Below are positions 43,371 through 52,315 of a DNA stretch of 64,000 nucleotides, in pieces. Each line of letters opens with the position of its first letter. Position 1 is the stretch's first letter. The translations under genes were made by a program, and so were the position numbers. This DNA comes from Flavobacteriaceae bacterium (GTDB lineage Bacteria > Bacteroidota > Bacteroidia > Flavobacteriales > Flavobacteriaceae): positions 1-64,000 of the forward strand of contig CANFHX010000007.1 in the NCBI GenBank assembly GCA_947446865.1, in the 5' to 3' direction. The notes beneath the pieces are model-generated. The model did not search any database and was not told the DNA's origin. It saw nothing but the letters and a program-made list of their open reading frames with translations.

Positions 43371-44630
43371 TTAATCGCCTACAAGTTGTAAGTAAATTAA
43401 TACCACCGCAGCAATGGTCATAATAATTAAAGTTGCAAATCCGAGAATGTTAGATTTTTTACTATTTGTAAATTCTCCCATTACTTTTTTGTTATTAGAA
43501 ATATGCAAAATAATTGCAATTAAAACTGGTGCTGTCAGTCCATAGAGTATTGCTGTATAAATTAATGCTTTAACTGGAGAAATACCAATATAGTTTAAAG
43601 ATAAACCTAAAATTAAGGAGATTGCCATAACAATATAGAATGCTTTGGCTTCGTGAAATTTCTTATCCAAACCTTGTTCCCAACCAAAGGTCTCGGTAAT
43701 AATGTACGATAACGAACCACTTAAAACGGGTATTGCCAATAGACCGGTACCAATTACACCAACTGCAAATAATAAATAGGCAAAATCACCTGCAAGGGGT
43801 TTTAGTGCCACAGCGGCTTGTTCTACGGTATCAATTTGGTGTATTCCTGCTTTGTATAAAACGGTTCCAGTAGTTAGAATAATAAAGAACATAACAACAC
43901 CCGAAAAAGACATTCCGAAATCGACATCTTGTTTCATGTCGTGGATGATTTTTTTGTTTACAATAAGATGTTTTTTCTTGTGGCTCATTTCTTCTACTTC
44001 CATAGAGGCTTGCCAAAAGAACAAATAAGGAGATATGGTTGTTCCAAGAATTCCAACCAAAACACTTATAAATTCTTTGTTGAAATGAATCGTCGGAATG
44101 AACGTATTTTTAGCAATATCCAACCAATCTTGATGGCATAAAAAAGGTACTATTAAATATACCAATAACACTAAGCATAAATATTTCAAGGTTGCGGCAA
44201 TCTTTTGATAAGGCAAATAAATGATTAAAAAAAGTAAAACAATCGTGAAAACTACGCTAAAATAAGTGGCTTCAATTTTCGGAAAAAGTAAATTTCCAAC
44301 GGCTCCCATTCCTGCAATATCGGCTCCTATATTCATTACAATGGCAGGAAAACTAAAGAGCAACATCAAATACAAAATTGGTCTTGGATAGTGTTTTTTT
44401 AATGCGCCTGTTAGTCCTTGTGAAGTCACTAATCCGATTTTAGCACACATTTGCTGTATCGCAGCCATAAGCGGAAATGCTATTATGGAAGTCCAAAGGG
44501 TAGAAAGTCCAAAGGCAGCACCCGCTTGCGAATAAGTTGCTATTCCAGATGGGTCATCATCACTAGAACCAGTTATTAATCCTGGTCCTAAGATTTTCCA
44601 AAAGCGTTGTAAGGTGTTTTTCTTTTTCAA
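43371..44630 (-). CDS. NRAMP-related divalent metal transporter
   Basis: 419 residues with about 11 transmembrane helices. In the first helix the NRAMP DPGN motif reads DDDPSGIATYSQAG (about 24-37), and the sixth helix, where NRAMPs have a conserved metal-binding methionine, reads SPYLFFWQASMEVEE. These changes fit the divergent NRAMP-related group that includes magnesium-type transporters (NRMT) rather than manganese/iron importers; that is inference. The start is TTG at 44630. Confidence 0.82.
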   Translation of the reverse strand: MKKKNTLQRFWKILGPGLITGSSDDDPSGIATYSQAGAAFGLSTLWTSIIAFPLMAAIQQMCAKIGLVTSQGLTGALKKHYPRPILYLMLLFSFPAIVMNIGADIAGMGAVGNLLFPKIEATYFSVVFTIVLLFLIIYLPYQKIAATLKYLCLVLLVYLIVPFLCHQDWLDIAKNTFIPTIHFNKEFISVLVGILGTTISPYLFFWQASMEVEEMSHKKKHLIVNKKIIHDMKQDVDFGMSFSGVVMFFIILTTGTVLYKAGIHQIDTVEQAAVALKPLAGDFAYLLFAVGVIGTGLLAIPVLSGSLSYIITETFGWEQGLDKKFHEAKAFYIVMAISLILGLSLNYIGISPVKALIYTAILYGLTAPVLIAIILHISNNKKVMGEFTNSKKSNILGFATLIIMTIAAVVLIYLQLVGD

Positions 44631-44682
44631 TTTTTCAATGATTTAAAGAAATTATCTTCTATTGTATATAGAAATAAAGATA

Positions 44683-45228
44683 CTAAATAGTTTCGAATAA
44701 CTCTAATAATTTATTCACCGTATTCCAATTGCGAATGGTGGAAGTTACATTCAATTTCTTTTCAATATAGTTGTTGTCTAGCCTAGTTTTGGCTGGCGAA
44801 ATATCGTATTTTATATAAATTCGGCTTTCGTCAATATGCACTTCATCAGGTTTGATATTGCTTATTTTCAAATCGTGAATGCGGTCCTCTTTCAAAACCA
44901 TCGAAACAAAAGAGACATACAATTTCTTGGTATCTACTTCTTTTGCCTTTAAAAAAGGATTGGTTTTTAAACATATTTCCAAATCTTCTTTACCAATCAC
45001 CACTACAGGAACGTCGTGCCCGAAAGTTCTATAAATTTCTTGTTTGATTAGAAAGCCAACTTTACTAGGACTTTCTTCTGGAGTCGAAACAAACACGTTT
45101 CCCGATTGGATGTAAGTCACCACATTAGTGAATCCGATAGATTCTAGTGCTGTTTTTAAAACATCCATTTTAATCATGTTGTGACCTGATACGTTGATGC
45201 CGCGAAGTAGTGCTAGGTGGGTTTTCAT
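44683..45228 (-). CDS. DUF1697 family protein
   Basis: 181 residues. The DUF1697 signature is the opening LALLRGINVSGHNMIKMDVLK and then VVTYIQSGNVFVSTPE. C-terminal STIRNWNTVNKLLELF completes it. Soluble, two ferredoxin-like subdomains in known structures; function unknown. A TATCTTTG -7 box (minus strand, 45252-45245) lies 17 bases upstream. Confidence 0.9.
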   Translation of the reverse strand: MKTHLALLRGINVSGHNMIKMDVLKTALESIGFTNVVTYIQSGNVFVSTPEESPSKVGFLIKQEIYRTFGHDVPVVVIGKEDLEICLKTNPFLKAKEVDTKKLYVSFVSMVLKEDRIHDLKISNIKPDEVHIDESRIYIKYDISPAKTRLDNNYIEKKLNVTSTIRNWNTVNKLLELFETI

Positions 45229-45369
45229 TGGAATAATCTTTTGCCAAAGATACTGTTTTCTTATACTTTATACTGCTATTTTGATTCTTAACCAATTATG
45301 GAAATTACCTTGCTTCAAAAGATTTCTTATTTTTTTCTAAAACCCAATCCAAAAAACAATTCAAACGCT

Positions 45370-45377
45370 TATTTTTG
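45370..45377 (+). promoter_or_regulatory. -7 box at the rlmD start
   Basis: TATTTTTG lies 5 bases before the preferred ATG (45382). It implies a leaderless or near-leaderless mRNA and would place the upstream ATG (45298) outside the transcript. No TTG is found at a good distance. Confidence 0.45.
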
Positions 45378-45381
45378 CCTC

Positions 45382-46797
45382 ATGGGAAAAAAGAAAACAG
45401 ACAAAGTTATTTTTGAAAATGTTACCGTGCTGGATGCTGGTGCCAAAGGAGTTTCGGTTGCTAAAGCACCAGAAGGACAAGTAATTTTCATACCAAACGT
45501 GGTGCCTGGCGATGTGGTTGATGTGCAAACTTTAAAAAAGCGCAAATCCTATTACGAAGGTAAAGCCATTAAATTTCACTCCTTTTCGGAAAACAGAATT
45601 GAGCCTGTATGCCAACATTTTGGTGCCTGTGGCGGTTGCAAATGGCAGAATATGAAGTACGAGCAACAATTGTTTTATAAAAATCAAGAAGTTTATAACA
45701 ACCTAAAAAGAATTGGCAAAATTGAATTGCCTGCCTTCGAACCTATTATGGGTTCGGAAAAACAATTCTTTTATAGAAATAAAATGGAGTTTGGTTTTTC
45801 GGATACCCGATGGTTAAACGAAACCGAAATCCAATCGGAAGATCAAACCTTAAGTAAACAACCTGCTTTAGGATTTCATATTCCAAGAATGTGGGATAAG
45901 ATTTTAGATATTGAAAAATGCCACTTGCAAGAAGACCCTTCTAACGAAATTCGAAATGCTATTAAAGAATTTGCTGTTGCCAATAACATGACGTTTTTTA
46001 ATGCTAGAAACCACGAAGGTTTGTTGCGAACGTTAATGATTCGTACTGCTTCTACTGGCGAAATCATGGTTTTGATTCAGTTTTTTGAAAACGATAAAGC
46101 CAACCGCGAATTGCTAATGGATTTTATTCATGAGAAATTCCCGAACATTACTTCCTTGCAATATGTGGTTAATAGCAAAGCCAACGATACTTTGTACGAT
46201 CAAAACATCAAATTATATAAAGGTAGAGATTACATTTTGGAAGAAATGGAAGGATTGCATTTTAGCATCAACGCCAAATCCTTCTACCAAACCAATTCCG
46301 ACCAAGCCTATGAATTATACAAAATCACTAGAGATTTTGCAGGTTTAACTGGCAATGAAGTCGTATATGATTTGTATACAGGTACAGGAACCATTGCGCA
46401 ATTTGTATCTAAAAAAGCAAAAAAAGTTATTGGAGTAGAGGCCGTTCCAGAAGCCATTGCCGATGCTAAAGAAAATGCTAAACGCAATGCAATTACCAAC
46501 TGTGAGTTTTATGTTGGAGATATGAAAAACGTATTCAACGAAGACTTTATAGCCCAACATGGCACCCCAGATGTTATAATCACCGATCCACCAAGAGACG
46601 GGATGCATAAAGACGTTGTGGAAATGTTATTAAAAACCAATGCTCCAAAAATTGTTTACGTGAGTTGTAATTCGGCTACACAAGCAAGAGATTTAGCCTT
46701 AATGGATGAAAAATACAAAGTTACACGTGTGCGCCCCGTAGATATGTTTCCGCAAACGCATCATGTTGAAAATGTTGTACTTTTGGAACTTCGATAG
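45382..46797 (+). CDS. rlmD: 23S rRNA (uracil-1939-C5)-methyltransferase
   Basis: 471 residues from MGKKKTDKVIFENV. An N-terminal TRAM-like domain (VTVLDAGAKGVSVAKAPEGQ), then the iron-sulfur cluster motif CQHFGACGGCKW (Cys-x5-Cys-x2-Cys) and a fourth Cys in IEKCHLQ. The Rossmann part has VYDLYTGTGTIAQF (motif I), DPPRDGMHKDV and the nucleophile Cys in YVSCNSATQARDL. The upstream ATG at 45298 would add 28 residues with no family counterpart and lies before the predicted -7 box. Next two genes (DUF6452 and DUF6048) follow in the same direction. Confidence 0.9.
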   Translation: MGKKKTDKVIFENVTVLDAGAKGVSVAKAPEGQVIFIPNVVPGDVVDVQTLKKRKSYYEGKAIKFHSFSENRIEPVCQHFGACGGCKWQNMKYEQQLFYKNQEVYNNLKRIGKIELPAFEPIMGSEKQFFYRNKMEFGFSDTRWLNETEIQSEDQTLSKQPALGFHIPRMWDKILDIEKCHLQEDPSNEIRNAIKEFAVANNMTFFNARNHEGLLRTLMIRTASTGEIMVLIQFFENDKANRELLMDFIHEKFPNITSLQYVVNSKANDTLYDQNIKLYKGRDYILEEMEGLHFSINAKSFYQTNSDQAYELYKITRDFAGLTGNEVVYDLYTGTGTIAQFVSKKAKKVIGVEAVPEAIADAKENAKRNAITNCEFYVGDMKNVFNEDFIAQHGTPDVIITDPPRDGMHKDVVEMLLKTNAPKIVYVSCNSATQARDLALMDEKYKVTRVRPVDMFPQTHHVENVVLLELR

Positions 46798-46802
46798 TTA
46801 TT

Positions 46803-46823
46803 AGTGATCAGCGTTCAGTGTTC
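46803..46823 (+). repeat. Heptamer tandem array 6
   Basis: Units AGTGATC, AGCGTTC, AGTGTTC, i.e. CAGTGTT in a shifted register, immediately after the rlmD stop. It is the same unit as the translated array in fdtB (17746-17779). Confidence 0.65.
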
Positions 46824-46844
46824 AAAATGGAATAAATTAAATTT

Positions 46845-47366
46845 ATGAAAAAGATATTTTTAGTACTATTAGTTGCATTCTCGTTCTCCTCTTGTGAGAA
46901 GGATGATATTTGCGATGCTGCTACCTCCACTACTCCAAGATTAGTAATTGAGTTTTATGATAACCTCATTGCAACACCTACTTTGAAAAGTTTAACAAAA
47001 TTGAAGGCAGTTGCAACTGGAATGGATGAAGGCGTAGTTTTTAATTCTACTTTAACCGATTCCTCACGTTATTTATCAAATAGCAGCAAAGTATATTTAC
47101 CATTAGATCCATCAGCAAATACAACAACTTACACCTTAACAAATAATTTTGGAGATACAACAGCAAATGCGGATGTACTAACTTTTAATTATACAAAAAA
47201 TGAAGTCTATGTTTCAAGGGCTTGTGGGTATAAATACTTATTTAATTTAACGAACACTAATACCGATATCCTTACACCAGATACAGACAATTGGATAAAA
47301 AATATCATTATAGTAAAACCTAATCTCGAAACCGAAAATGAAGTCCACATTAAAATATACTTTTAG
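46845..47366 (+). CDS. DUF6452 lipoprotein
   Basis: 173 residues, lipoprotein signal MKKIFLVLLVAFSFSSC (Cys17). The mature part starts EKDDICDAATSTTPRLVIEFYD, the DUF6452 opening, and is beta-rich. It is conserved in Flavobacteriaceae behind rlmD and before DUF6048. It overlaps the next gene by 29 bases. Probably an outer-membrane lipoprotein partnering the DUF6048 barrel. Confidence 0.82.
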   Translation: MKKIFLVLLVAFSFSSCEKDDICDAATSTTPRLVIEFYDNLIATPTLKSLTKLKAVATGMDEGVVFNSTLTDSSRYLSNSSKVYLPLDPSANTTTYTLTNNFGDTTANADVLTFNYTKNEVYVSRACGYKYLFNLTNTNTDILTPDTDNWIKNIIIVKPNLETENEVHIKIYF

Positions 47367-48096
47367 TTTATGCTTGGTGCTGTGCTCATTTTTAGTAACT
47401 GCACAAAAAATAACTACAGTTCAAGATTCTAGTGCTGTTAAAAAAGATAGTATTAAGCCTAAAACCGAGCGCTATGGCTTGCGACTTGGGGTGGATTTAT
47501 TTAAACTAACCCGTTCCTTATATGATAAAGATTTTAAAGGATTGGAATTAGTTGGAGATTTTAAATTTACTCGAAAGCATTATTTAGCTGCCGAAATTGG
47601 AAACGAAAATAAAACCGTTGCCGACAATCAATTGGATTTTAATACTAAAGGAACTTACCTTAAGGTAGGTTTTGATTATAATTCCTATGAAAATTGGCTG
47701 GGGATGAACAACATGATATATGTTGGTATGCGCTATGGCGTTAGCTCCTTCAGTCAAACCTTAAATAGTTATTCTATTTATTATGCAAATAACTATTTTC
47801 CGAAACCAACGATAGAGTCAGGAACTAAATTCGATGGTTTATCGGCACAATGGATTGAAGTAATTGCTGGAGTTAAAGCCGAAGTGTTTCCAAATTTATA
47901 TGTTGGATTTAGTTTTGGAATGCATAATTTAATTTCCAATAAGGTTCCAGACAATTTCGATAATCTATATATTCCTGGGTTCAACAGAACCTATGGCGGT
48001 AACTTTGGCGCTGGATTTAATTATACTATCTCCTATTTTGTCCCTTTGTACAAAACGATTCTTAAATCCAAAGTAAAAGAAAAAGCAAAAAAATAA
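47338..48096 (+). CDS. DUF6048 outer-membrane barrel-like protein
   Basis: 252 residues with a signal peptide (MKSTLKYTFSLCLVLCSFLVTAQ). The body has alternating amphipathic strands such as YGLRLGVDLFKLTRSLY, GTYLKVGFDYNS, GMRYGVSSFSQTL and AGFNYTISYFVPLYKT, as in 8-strand barrels. The C-terminus is a basic tail rather than a terminal Phe. Start overlaps the DUF6452 gene by 29 bases. Function unknown. Confidence 0.8.
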   Translation: MKSTLKYTFSLCLVLCSFLVTAQKITTVQDSSAVKKDSIKPKTERYGLRLGVDLFKLTRSLYDKDFKGLELVGDFKFTRKHYLAAEIGNENKTVADNQLDFNTKGTYLKVGFDYNSYENWLGMNNMIYVGMRYGVSSFSQTLNSYSIYYANNYFPKPTIESGTKFDGLSAQWIEVIAGVKAEVFPNLYVGFSFGMHNLISNKVPDNFDNLYIPGFNRTYGGNFGAGFNYTISYFVPLYKTILKSKVKEKAKK

Positions 48097-48111
48097 TTTT
48101 TCTATTAATTA

Positions 48112-49068
48112 TTATTTACTACTTTTTTTTGCTTTTTCTTTTTCCAGTTTTTTAAAATATCCTCGAAATAAAAAATTGTGTTTTAAAGCCTCAAGGTTTT
48201 CATTCAATCTTCCACTGGCTTGATTGATGTTAGTCATTGTAGAATCTATTTTTTTAACTAGTTTTGGATCATTAGATAAGTAATTTAATGCACCCTTTCC
48301 GTCTTTCATATTGGTAATCGTTTTGTTTATTTGCTCACTAGATTTTTCTAAATTAGCAATAATGACTTTAATTTTTCTACCAACCATAGTATCTTTTAAG
48401 GTCCCAATAACATTATTTTTTTGATTTAAACCTACGATTATGTTATTTAAAGTAGCCATAGATTCGGAGGTGGTTTTGGTGGTTATTTTTAAATTATAAA
48501 CTGTTTTCTTTAAATCTTCACTCATAACGGTGTCATTAATTAACATACCGATGGTTCCTTCCTTACTACTAATCTGATTGGTTATTCTTACTAAATTATC
48601 AGTAATTACTTTAGCATTGGCACTTGTAGAATTTATAGTTTTTAAAATTTCATCGGTGGTGGTTTTATTTTCCGAAAGTATGGTATCCCCAAAAGACACT
48701 GCTTCGTTAGATTTTTTGCCTGGAATAATATTAATAATCATATTTCCTACTAAGCCATCCGATCCAATGGAGGCAATAGCATCTTTTTTTATATGAGAAA
48801 TAACTTCTTTTTCAATAGCCATATCTACTCTAATTACAGAGTCGTTTAGTATGACTATTTGTTTTACTGTTCCAACATTTATTCCAGAAAAGCGAACGTT
48901 GTTTCCAGTTTGTAATCCGTTTATGTTATTGAAAACAGCACTAATTTGAATAGTTTTATTAAACATGTCCTTTTTATTCCCAATAAAATATATGGTAATT
49001 ATGAACAATAAAGAGCCTAGAATTACAAAAATTCCTAAATTAATTTTTTGTGAGGTTGACTTTTCCAT
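48112..49068 (-). CDS. mlaD: MlaD-type MCE lipid-binding protein
   Basis: 318 residues. One N-terminal membrane anchor (LGIFVILGSLLFIITIYFIG, about 11-30), then one MCE domain (about 38-115, with FNNINGLQTGNNVRFSGINVG), then long helical sequence ending Lys-rich. MCE hexamers carry phospholipids across the periplasm. Co-oriented with the ATPase gene 8 bases upstream. As in other Bacteroidota, the periplasmic shuttle MlaC and the outer-membrane component MlaA are not adjacent. Confidence 0.88.
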   Translation of the reverse strand: MEKSTSQKINLGIFVILGSLLFIITIYFIGNKKDMFNKTIQISAVFNNINGLQTGNNVRFSGINVGTVKQIVILNDSVIRVDMAIEKEVISHIKKDAIASIGSDGLVGNMIINIIPGKKSNEAVSFGDTILSENKTTTDEILKTINSTSANAKVITDNLVRITNQISSKEGTIGMLINDTVMSEDLKKTVYNLKITTKTTSESMATLNNIIVGLNQKNNVIGTLKDTMVGRKIKVIIANLEKSSEQINKTITNMKDGKGALNYLSNDPKLVKKIDSTMTNINQASGRLNENLEALKHNFLFRGYFKKLEKEKAKKSSK

Positions 49069-49076
49069 TTGGGTAT

Positions 49077-49826
49077 TTATTTAAAAAATGCTTGAATTTT
49101 CGGATCTTTGGTTGCTGCTAATTCTGCAAAGGTTCCTTCGGCATAATTGACGCCGTCTATTAATAAAATCATTCTATTAGCAATTACGCGAGCACAGTCG
49201 ATATCGTGGGTAATAATAATTGAAGAGGTCTTGTATTTTTCTTGAATTGTTTTCATAAGCAAAATAATTTCTTTAGAGGTAATAGGATCTAAACCTGTCG
49301 TTGGTTCATCGTAAAGGATTATTTTTGGTTGTAAAATTAATGTTCTAGCTAATGCCACTCTTCGTTTCATTCCCCCAGAAAGCTCGTTTGGCATTAGGTT
49401 TATGGTGTTTTCTAAACCTACGTTTCTTAATGCTTCCAATACTAAAGGGGTAGTGTCTTCTATGACACCAAATTTTTTGGTATGTCTACGTAATGGAAAT
49501 TCCAAATTTTCGCGAACCGACATTGAATCATAGAGAGCGCTACCTTGAAAAAGAAATCCAACCTCGGTTCGAATTTCGTCTAAATCTTCTGTTGAAATAC
49601 TGTTCATGTCCTTTCCCATAATTAGAATGGAGCCACTTTCTATTTGCTCCAAACCAATAAGGCATTTAATCATTACTGATTTTCCTGAGCCGGATTTCCC
49701 CATGACGACTAGATTTTCGCCTTCCATAAGATTGAGATGAAATCCGTCCAACACATGGTTTTCTCCATAACTTTTATGTAAGTCTTTGATCTCAATAATG
49801 GGTTTTATGTTGGTATTGGCGCTCAT
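49077..49826 (-). CDS. mlaF: MlaF-type ABC transporter ATPase
   Basis: 249 residues. Walker A GKSGSGKSVMIK (about 38-49), signature NELSGGMKRRVALAR (about 143-157), Walker B IILYDEPTTGLDP (about 165-177) and H-loop ITHDID. The wording KRRVALAR and TTGLDPITSKEI is typical of the Mla/Ttg2A subfamily. It powers MlaE; its gene overlaps mlaE by 4 bases and precedes mlaD. Confidence 0.92.
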   Translation of the reverse strand: MSANTNIKPIIEIKDLHKSYGENHVLDGFHLNLMEGENLVVMGKSGSGKSVMIKCLIGLEQIESGSILIMGKDMNSISTEDLDEIRTEVGFLFQGSALYDSMSVRENLEFPLRRHTKKFGVIEDTTPLVLEALRNVGLENTINLMPNELSGGMKRRVALARTLILQPKIILYDEPTTGLDPITSKEIILLMKTIQEKYKTSSIIITHDIDCARVIANRMILLIDGVNYAEGTFAELAATKDPKIQAFFK

Positions 49827-50605
49827 AAATCATAGAAGATATTAGTTACAAAAACCGCTACAAAGTCTATTATAAACAGTAACATAGAAGTATAAACCAC
49901 AGCAGCATTGGCAGCTTGGCCTACTCCAACAGTTCCTTTTTTACAATTATAACCCTTAAAACAACCTACAAGCCCAATTGCGAAACCAAAAAAGAAACTT
50001 TTGAAAGTTGCTGGTAAAACATCGCTGAATTCTAATATGTTTACTACTTGATTGAAATATAAAACAAAGGAGACATTTCCTTTCATACTTTCTACCAAAT
50101 AGGATCCATAAATAGCAATAGCATCGCCAAAGAAAATAAGAATAGGTAACATGAAAGTTGTGGCTAATATTCTAGTTACTACTAGATATTTGAATGGGTT
50201 AGTACCCGAAACTTCCATGGCATCAATTTGCTCGGTAACACGCATAGAACCCAGTTCGGCACCTATACCCGATCCGATTCTTCCAGCACAGATTAAGGCA
50301 GTAATAATTGGTCCGATTTCTCGAATGATAGAAACGCTTACCATAGATGGAATCCATGAGGCCGCACCAAACTCTTCTAAAGTTGGACGGGATTGTAAGG
50401 TGAAAACAAGTCCTATAATAAATCCAGTTACACCTACTAACAATAGAGATCGATTACCTATATAATAACATTGGCGAAGGAATTCCTTGAATTCATAAGG
50501 TGGCTTGAAAACTTCTTTAAAAAAATTCCCAGTAAAATAAGAAAGTTCCCCAACTTCTAGTAAGAATGCTTTAAGTGGTTCTACTATTTTGACAATGAGG
50601 TTCAT
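49823..50605 (-). CDS. mlaE: MlaE-type ABC transporter permease
   Basis: 260 residues, five to six transmembrane helices, with the family phrases SIIREIGPIITALICAGRIGSGIGAELGSMRVTEQIDAME and FVKPAT-like LPATFKSFFFGFAIG. Inner-membrane channel of the MCE phospholipid system. First gene of the mlaE-mlaF-mlaD operon, with a good promoter 42 bases upstream. Confidence 0.92.
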   Translation of the reverse strand: MNLIVKIVEPLKAFLLEVGELSYFTGNFFKEVFKPPYEFKEFLRQCYYIGNRSLLLVGVTGFIIGLVFTLQSRPTLEEFGAASWIPSMVSVSIIREIGPIITALICAGRIGSGIGAELGSMRVTEQIDAMEVSGTNPFKYLVVTRILATTFMLPILIFFGDAIAIYGSYLVESMKGNVSFVLYFNQVVNILEFSDVLPATFKSFFFGFAIGLVGCFKGYNCKKGTVGVGQAANAAVVYTSMLLFIIDFVAVFVTNIFYDL

Positions 50606-50646
50606 AGTTGAAAATTATTTATTACAAATAATAATAATCTTATTCT

Positions 50647-50676
50647 CAAATTTACGATTTTTTATTTAATAATCAA
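50647..50676 (-). promoter_or_regulatory. Promoter of the mla operon
   Basis: On the minus strand TTG (50676-50674), exactly 19 bases, then TAAATTTG (50654-50647): a perfect match to the Bacteroidota promoter. Predicted leader of about 35 bases. Confidence 0.7.
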
Positions 50677-50703
50677 TGAGGTATTTGATTTATAATTATT
50701 AAA

Positions 50704-50736
50704 AAAAATCCGTTTCAACTTAATTGAAACGGATTT
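50704..50736 (-). terminator. Terminator of the T9SS type A protein gene
   Basis: A 14-bp perfect stem (AAAATCCGTTTCAA with its complement, loop CTTAA) followed on the minus strand by a run of T7. It insulates the mla promoter from the gene ending at 50756. Confidence 0.92.
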
Positions 50737-50755
50737 TATAGATTTTGCCAATTAT

Positions 50756-52051
50756 TTATTTAACGAGAATTTTTTCTTTATAAATAGCAGTTCCATCAGT
50801 AACTTGCAAGATGTAGACACCTTTTTTATTAATACTAATCTCGGATGCAGATACCAAGTTGTAGTTATTGTTTTGGTAAACTTGTCTTCCTAAAATATCA
50901 TATATTTCTATACTTATTTGGGTAGAAATTCCGTTCCCTTTTATATAAAAGGTTCCTGAATTTGGATTTGGATATACTATTGTTTTCGAAATACTATTTT
51001 CGTCTGTATTCATAGTATCAGAATAATGCGCTAGCAAATTATCATCGGAAGTCAGCCAACCCTTATTTTCAGCCCAAAAATAAAGACTGTTAGGAGAATG
51101 AACTGGTGTTGTTTGTGAAGTCCAGCTAGCTCCTCCGTCTATTGTGTGTTTTATTATAGCTGTATCCACTGAGCTTTGCAATTGGCTACTAATCCAACCT
51201 ATATTAGAATTTAAAAAAAATACGGAAGTACATTTATGATTAGAAGTTAATCCTAAATTAGTGATTGCATTCCAAGTAGTACCACCATTAGTGGTTGCAA
51301 ATACTTTCCCGTTATCGCCAACAATCCACCCATGATTAAGGTCAGTAAATTGCATTGCATTTAATTGTCCTGATGTATTATCGGTATATTGAGGAGTCCA
51401 ATTAGCGCCACCATTAGTGGTTTTGTAAAAAGTATAAGGAGGAGGAAGAGTAGGACCAGCTGAATATGCCCAACCATTATTGGCATCCTTATAATAAAAT
51501 ATTCCGCCTCCATTAGTTGTTGCCCAAGTAGTTCCACCATCGGTTGTTTTTAAAAAAGTAGGAACATTAGTAGTCATATTATAAACAATAAGCCATCCAT
51601 TAAAAGCATCAACAAACTGAATTTGAATACCAGCATCGCCCGCCACTTGAGAAATAACACTTCTTTGCCAACTACTTCCACCATTAGTAGTTTTGTATAT
51701 AACTGCTCCTTGTGGACTGCTTTCTGTTCCTAATGTTTTAATAACCCATCCAGTAGTTGCATTGATAAAGTGAATGTTTTCTGCAGGATTAGAAAGTGAA
51801 CTTGTAATGTCTCCAGAAAATGGATTTGCCAATTCAGTCCAAGTGGTACCTGCATTCGTAGTATGAAGAAGAAATCCAGGAGATATAGAAACCCAACCCT
51901 CTGTTGGGCTCACAAATTGTATTTTACCTACACTTGCAGTTGTTTGAACAGGATTTGTTTGTAAATTCCAACTTGCTTGTGCGGTACCTTTAATACTTAA
52001 CAAGTTAATGAGTACCATCGCAAGAAATAAAGTAATTTTTGTCATTTGCAT
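50756..52051 (-). CDS. Secreted YCF48/BNR-repeat protein with T9SS type A sorting domain
   Basis: 431 residues from the ATG at 52051 (MQMTKITLFLAMVLINLLSIKGTAQ, signal peptide). At least six repeats of a photosystem-II-stability-factor-like propeller, each with a phrase like GWVSISPGFLLHTTNAGTTW or AMQFTDLNHGWIVG. The last about 75 residues (IVYPNPNSGTFYIKG, IEIYDILGRQVYQ, GVYILQVTDG, YKEKILVK) are a type A C-terminal sorting domain. Probably a surface or secreted propeller. The frame extends to a GTG at 52090 in unusually GC-rich leader sequence, but that would displace the signal peptide. Confidence 0.86.
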   Translation of the reverse strand: MQMTKITLFLAMVLINLLSIKGTAQASWNLQTNPVQTTASVGKIQFVSPTEGWVSISPGFLLHTTNAGTTWTELANPFSGDITSSLSNPAENIHFINATTGWVIKTLGTESSPQGAVIYKTTNGGSSWQRSVISQVAGDAGIQIQFVDAFNGWLIVYNMTTNVPTFLKTTDGGTTWATTNGGGIFYYKDANNGWAYSAGPTLPPPYTFYKTTNGGANWTPQYTDNTSGQLNAMQFTDLNHGWIVGDNGKVFATTNGGTTWNAITNLGLTSNHKCTSVFFLNSNIGWISSQLQSSVDTAIIKHTIDGGASWTSQTTPVHSPNSLYFWAENKGWLTSDDNLLAHYSDTMNTDENSISKTIVYPNPNSGTFYIKGNGISTQISIEIYDILGRQVYQNNNYNLVSASEISINKKGVYILQVTDGTAIYKEKILVK

Positions 52052-52315
52052 AAAATTTAATTCCCTACTCCTATGGTTTTTCGGTGGCACCCCGTTTGTT
52101 TAATTGGTTTCTGGTCTCCAAAGAATTACTTTAAAGTTCCAAAAAAACATAAGTAATTGTGTTATATAATTTTGAAGAAAAATTATATAATTCACAACTA
52201 ATGTAATTTCAACTGCTCCCTTTGTTTAAAAAAAGGATATAAAAGCTTTTCAATTAAGCTAAATAGTATCAATAAAAGATAAAGATGGTAGGATTGTTAT
52301 TTTATGAAATGGAAA

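Noticed and set aside
45298..45381. Upstream ATG extension of rlmD
   Set aside because: Not expected in the family and located upstream of a perfect -7 box, so it would not be in the mRNA.
52060..52110. Riboswitch ahead of the T9SS type A gene
   Set aside because: No match to the conserved cores of riboswitch classes I know, and no expression platform seen; kept only as an odd leader.
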